25,972 nucleotides of DNA, from the NCBI GenBank assembly GCA_046758845.1, contig JBHIBA010000030.1:1-25972 (forward strand), written 5' to 3'. Made by a program: the position numbers and the translations under genes. The DNA comes from JBHIBA01 sp046758845. GTDB lineage: Bacteria > UBA8248 > JACPRG01 > G963555815. Positions 23,696 through 25,972 of the stretch are shown here, piece by piece. Within the stretch, counting starts at the first letter, position 1. Every line of letters begins with the position of its first letter. Below the pieces are notes generated by a model, which saw nothing but the letters and a program-made list of their open reading frames with translations, had not been told where the DNA came from and ran no database searches.

Positions 23696-23712
23696 CCGCT
23701 GAGGCTCAGCGG
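23696..23712 (-). repeat. Stem-loop at the tolQ stop codon
   Basis: CCGCTGA-GGC-TCAGCGG forms a perfect 7-bp stem with a 3-base loop that includes the tolQ stop codon. It is followed on the minus strand by purine-rich sequence rather than T, so it is not an intrinsic terminator. It could tune tolQ-tolR coupling or protect the upstream RNA. Confidence 0.4.
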
Positions 23713-24422
23713 CCGGCGTAGTGACGCTCGACCAGATTCATGAATTCGGCCGAGAAGTTCTCCATCTCGGCGGTGAGGGTCTGTACGCGCCTGAGGTAGG
23801 CGTTATAGGCGATCACGGCGGGGATCGCCGCCGCAAGACCCACGGCCGTGGCGACGAGGGCCTCGCTGATGCCGGGCGCCACGACGGCCAGGCTCGCTGC
23901 GCCCGCCCGGCCGATGCCCCGAAAGGCGTTCATGATCCCCCAAACCGTTCCGAAAAGCCCGATGAAGGGCGTGGCGCCGCCCGTGGTGGCCAGGAAAGTC
24001 AGCGCCTTCTCCAACCGTGTCATTTCCAGGTTTCTTGCGCGGGACATCGCCCGGCTCACGTTCTGCAAGACGGACGTATCGGACGCCACCGCGACATCCC
24101 CCCCCACATCCCCTTTGGCGACCACCTCGTGCAGCCGGGACAGCTCCCGGTAACCGGCGCGGAAGACTTTAGCCACGGGGCTGTGGATCCACCCTTCCGA
24201 CTTTTCGTAGAGGGTGTCGAGGCGTTGATTGTTCCAAAAGGCATTCAGGAACTTCTCGGACTGCCCGCGGGCGTGCGCCAGCGAACGGTACTTGGAGATG
24301 ATTATGGCCCAGGAGACGACGGAAAAAACCGCCAGGATGAGAAGCACCAGCTGGACCACAGGCCCAGCGTGGGAGATGAGGCTCCAGACACCGCCCTGGG
24401 AAAGGTCTGTAACGGTAGGCAC
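23706..24422 (-). CDS. tolQ: TolQ/ExbB/MotA-family proton channel protein
   Basis: This 238-residue inner-membrane protein forms the proton channel that powers the Tol-Pal system with TolR. Three membrane segments are visible: about 20-43 (VVQLVLLILAVFSVVSWAIII), about 138-160 (TGGATPFIGLFGTVWGIMNAF) and about 170-200 (SEALVATAVGLAAAIPAVIAYN). The last two carry the family signatures. A cytoplasmic loop lies between the first and second. The GTG at 24422 is preferred because GAGAGG lies 4 bases upstream; a TTG at 24440 would add six residues. It is the first gene of the nine-gene run, about 30 bases behind a near-consensus promoter. Confidence 0.95.
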   Translation of the reverse strand: MPTVTDLSQGGVWSLISHAGPVVQLVLLILAVFSVVSWAIIISKYRSLAHARGQSEKFLNAFWNNQRLDTLYEKSEGWIHSPVAKVFRAGYRELSRLHEVVAKGDVGGDVAVASDTSVLQNVSRAMSRARNLEMTRLEKALTFLATTGGATPFIGLFGTVWGIMNAFRGIGRAGAASLAVVAPGISEALVATAVGLAAAIPAVIAYNAYLRRVQTLTAEMENFSAEFMNLVERHYAGR

Positions 24423-24457
24423 GTGACCTCTCGACCCCAAAAACCCTGCTCACTGAA

Positions 24458-24486
24458 AACGTACCAACGGCGGGCGAGAAAGTCAA
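24458..24486 (-). promoter_or_regulatory. Main promoter of the tol-pal cluster
   Basis: On the minus strand TTGACT (24481-24486) is followed by a 17-base spacer and TACGTT (24458-24463). Transcription would begin near 24451, giving tolQ a leader of about 29 bases. No clear terminator of the upstream oxidoreductase gene was found in this 188-base gap, so some readthrough is possible. Confidence 0.65.
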
Positions 24487-24610
24487 TGGCGCGCCGGTGA
24501 ATTTCCCCACAGGGGCCGTCTCCGGCTGGCTTTTTGAAAAGAGGCGCCTCAACCGGATTTCAGCTGGCATGCAGCGCAAATGAATTGTCTTATCTGAAAG
24601 GCCGTGCTTT

Positions 24611-25972
24611 TCACCTGAGGGCTGGTTCTCCCAGCTTGGGTTCGGGCATCGGCGTCCACCACTTCTTGATCTCGAAGTCCTCCGCGATCACGTTGGCGGC
24701 GTTGTAGCCGGCGCCCCCGTTGATGGAGCCGCCGAAGTGGCTGCTGGACCCGGCCAGGTAGAGGCCATCGAGCGGCGTGCGGTAGTGGGAGAGCTCGGGC
24801 GTGGGGCGATAGTAGCCCACTTGGTCCAGCGTGTATGCGCCCACGTGGTGGCTGCCGCGCTTCATGTTGATACAGCTCCGCTCGGTGTCGCGCGGCGTGA
24901 AGAGATGGGTGCCCAGGACGTTCTTTTCGTTCAGGTTGGGGGCGCAACTTCGCCACACCTCCCATAAGCGCTGAGTGAACTCTTCCCGCTTGGAGTCCCA
25001 GGCGTCGGCCCCCCCGTCGGCCAGGTCGTAGGGGACAAACGGCCACCAGAAGGCCACGTGCTTTCCCGGGGGCGCGTAGGAGGGGTCAAAGAGCGTGTTG
25101 CAGGCCCCGTTCCCCATGGGGTAGGGGGGAAATTCCCCACGGTGGGTGGCGTGGAAGTTCTCGGCAAGCTGCTCCTCGGTGGTGACGCCGAGGAAGACGT
25201 TGAAAGCCCGGTTGAGGTCCGGGTCGAAACCAGCGGCGGTATACCGGGGTGGCTCATTCAGGGCCAGATGCAGCGTGCAGATGGCGTGAGGAGACCACTT
25301 GAACTTGCGCAGCTTCTCCGAAATCACAGGCCCGAAGGCCTCCTCGCCCGCCATCTCGAGGGTCTGGGGGGCGTCCACCGTGCTGACGACGACCTGCTTG
25401 GCCTCGATCGCCCCGCCGTCCTCCAGGCGGATGCCCGTGGCCTTTCCGTTCTTGTGGTTGATGGCCGAGACGTGTGCGCCCTGGAGGATCTGTCCTCCGT
25501 GGGCCTTGAGGCATTCGGCGAGGGCATTGGTGAAATGGATGGCGCCGCTCTTGACAAGGGAAAAACGGTCCATCCGGCTGAAGACGCGGGGGAAAAATGC
25601 GCCCGTCCCGGGGTCGTTCTCCAGGGCGAGGATGTGGAACCAGAGCTTGAACAGCGTGCGGACGTGCGGGTCCTCGAAGTTTTTCTCCACCGCCTCGTAC
25701 ATGGTCATGTTGCTGTACGATTTGACCTCCTCCCCCAGCTCGCCGCTCAGTCGGGCCGCCATTTCCTGGGGGGGGAGCGGCCGGTTGTACATGACCGATG
25801 TGACGAAGCCGCGCATCTCCAGGGTGTATTTGGCGTGGATTTGCCGGTAGCGATCGGCGTCCTTGCGGGAGAAGCGGGCAAAAGAGGCGGCGGTCTTCTC
25901 GGGGTCCTGATGGATGCAAAGGGCCGTGCCGTCGCCGAAGGCGATCCCGTGCTGGACCTCGGGGAAGATCAT
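24611..25972 (-). CDS. Phytoene desaturase-like FAD/NAD(P)-dependent oxidoreductase, N-terminus missing
   Basis: The visible 453 residues are the middle and C-terminal part of a flavin amine-oxidase/CrtI-type protein (COG1233 group). The N-terminal dinucleotide-binding GxGxxG segment lies beyond the right window edge, so the ATG at 25972 is simply the last codon visible. HFTNALAECLKAHGGQIL, then VSAINHKNGKATGIRLEDG and VVVSTVDAPQTLEM show the second FAD half. The C-terminus has the FAD-closing motif LDGLYLAGSSSHFGGSINGGAGYNAA. Members desaturate or isomerise carotenoids or oxidise other lipids; no crtB or other carotenoid gene is visible, so the substrate is open. It precedes tolQ on the same strand but is separated by 188 bases and a promoter. 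Confidence 0.88.
   Translation of the reverse strand: MIFPEVQHGIAFGDGTALCIHQDPEKTAASFARFSRKDADRYRQIHAKYTLEMRGFVTSVMYNRPLPPQEMAARLSGELGEEVKSYSNMTMYEAVEKNFEDPHVRTLFKLWFHILALENDPGTGAFFPRVFSRMDRFSLVKSGAIHFTNALAECLKAHGGQILQGAHVSAINHKNGKATGIRLEDGGAIEAKQVVVSTVDAPQTLEMAGEEAFGPVISEKLRKFKWSPHAICTLHLALNEPPRYTAAGFDPDLNRAFNVFLGVTTEEQLAENFHATHRGEFPPYPMGNGACNTLFDPSYAPPGKHVAFWWPFVPYDLADGGADAWDSKREEFTQRLWEVWRSCAPNLNEKNVLGTHLFTPRDTERSCINMKRGSHHVGAYTLDQVGYYRPTPELSHYRTPLDGLYLAGSSSHFGGSINGGAGYNAANVIAEDFEIKKWWTPMPEPKLGEPALR

Noticed and set aside
24541..24550. GAGGCGCCTC palindrome followed by TTTT on the minus strand, as a terminator of the oxidoreductase gene
   Set aside because: The palindrome leaves no workable loop (4-bp stem with 2 bases), so it is not a convincing intrinsic terminator.

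Overview
The window looks like chromosomal DNA of a GC-rich, Gram-negative (diderm) bacterium. A complete Tol-Pal set (tolQ, tolR, a tolA-like gene, tolB, pal, cpoB) plus an AsmA-family gene shows there is an outer membrane. Genes are dense, many starts are GTG or TTG, and nothing resembles a phage, insertion sequence, CRISPR array, tRNA or rRNA. The mix of genes would fit a poorly cultured phylum such as NC10/Rokubacteria-like or Nitrospirota-like lineages, but the sequence alone does not settle this.

Layout. 1-1722: a single-gene minus-strand unit with its own promoter and terminator, encoding an ABC permease with an unusual membrane extension at its N-terminus. 1756-3710: a flavin-dependent (luciferase-like) oxidoreductase diverging from a short-chain dehydrogenase. 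3720-6248: an exported rhodanese diverging from a plus-strand pair, an exported cupredoxin followed by a PfkB-family sugar kinase. 6251-8757: two tandem CorC/CNNM-type membrane proteins whose genes overlap by 4 bases. 8928-9904: galU with its promoter. 10108-12794: a two-gene cassette, an HD-domain protein followed by a very large GT9-like glycosyltransferase. 13013-24486: nine minus-strand genes in a row, tolQ-tolR-tolA-tolB-pal-cpoB-asmA-apgM-ligA, headed by a near-consensus promoter. 24611-25972: a phytoene-desaturase-like FAD oxidoreductase, cut by the right edge.

How they work together. The nine-gene run combines envelope maintenance (Tol-Pal, AsmA) with a glycolytic phosphoglycerate mutase and the essential NAD-dependent DNA ligase. 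No intrinsic terminator is visible inside the run, although local promoters are possible before pal and asmA. GalU makes UDP-glucose, which fits a nearby glycosyltransferase, but the substrate of that transferase cannot be read from the sequence. The best candidates for something undescribed are the HD/GT9-like cassette and the extended orphan ABC permease. Neither amounts to a demonstrated new system.
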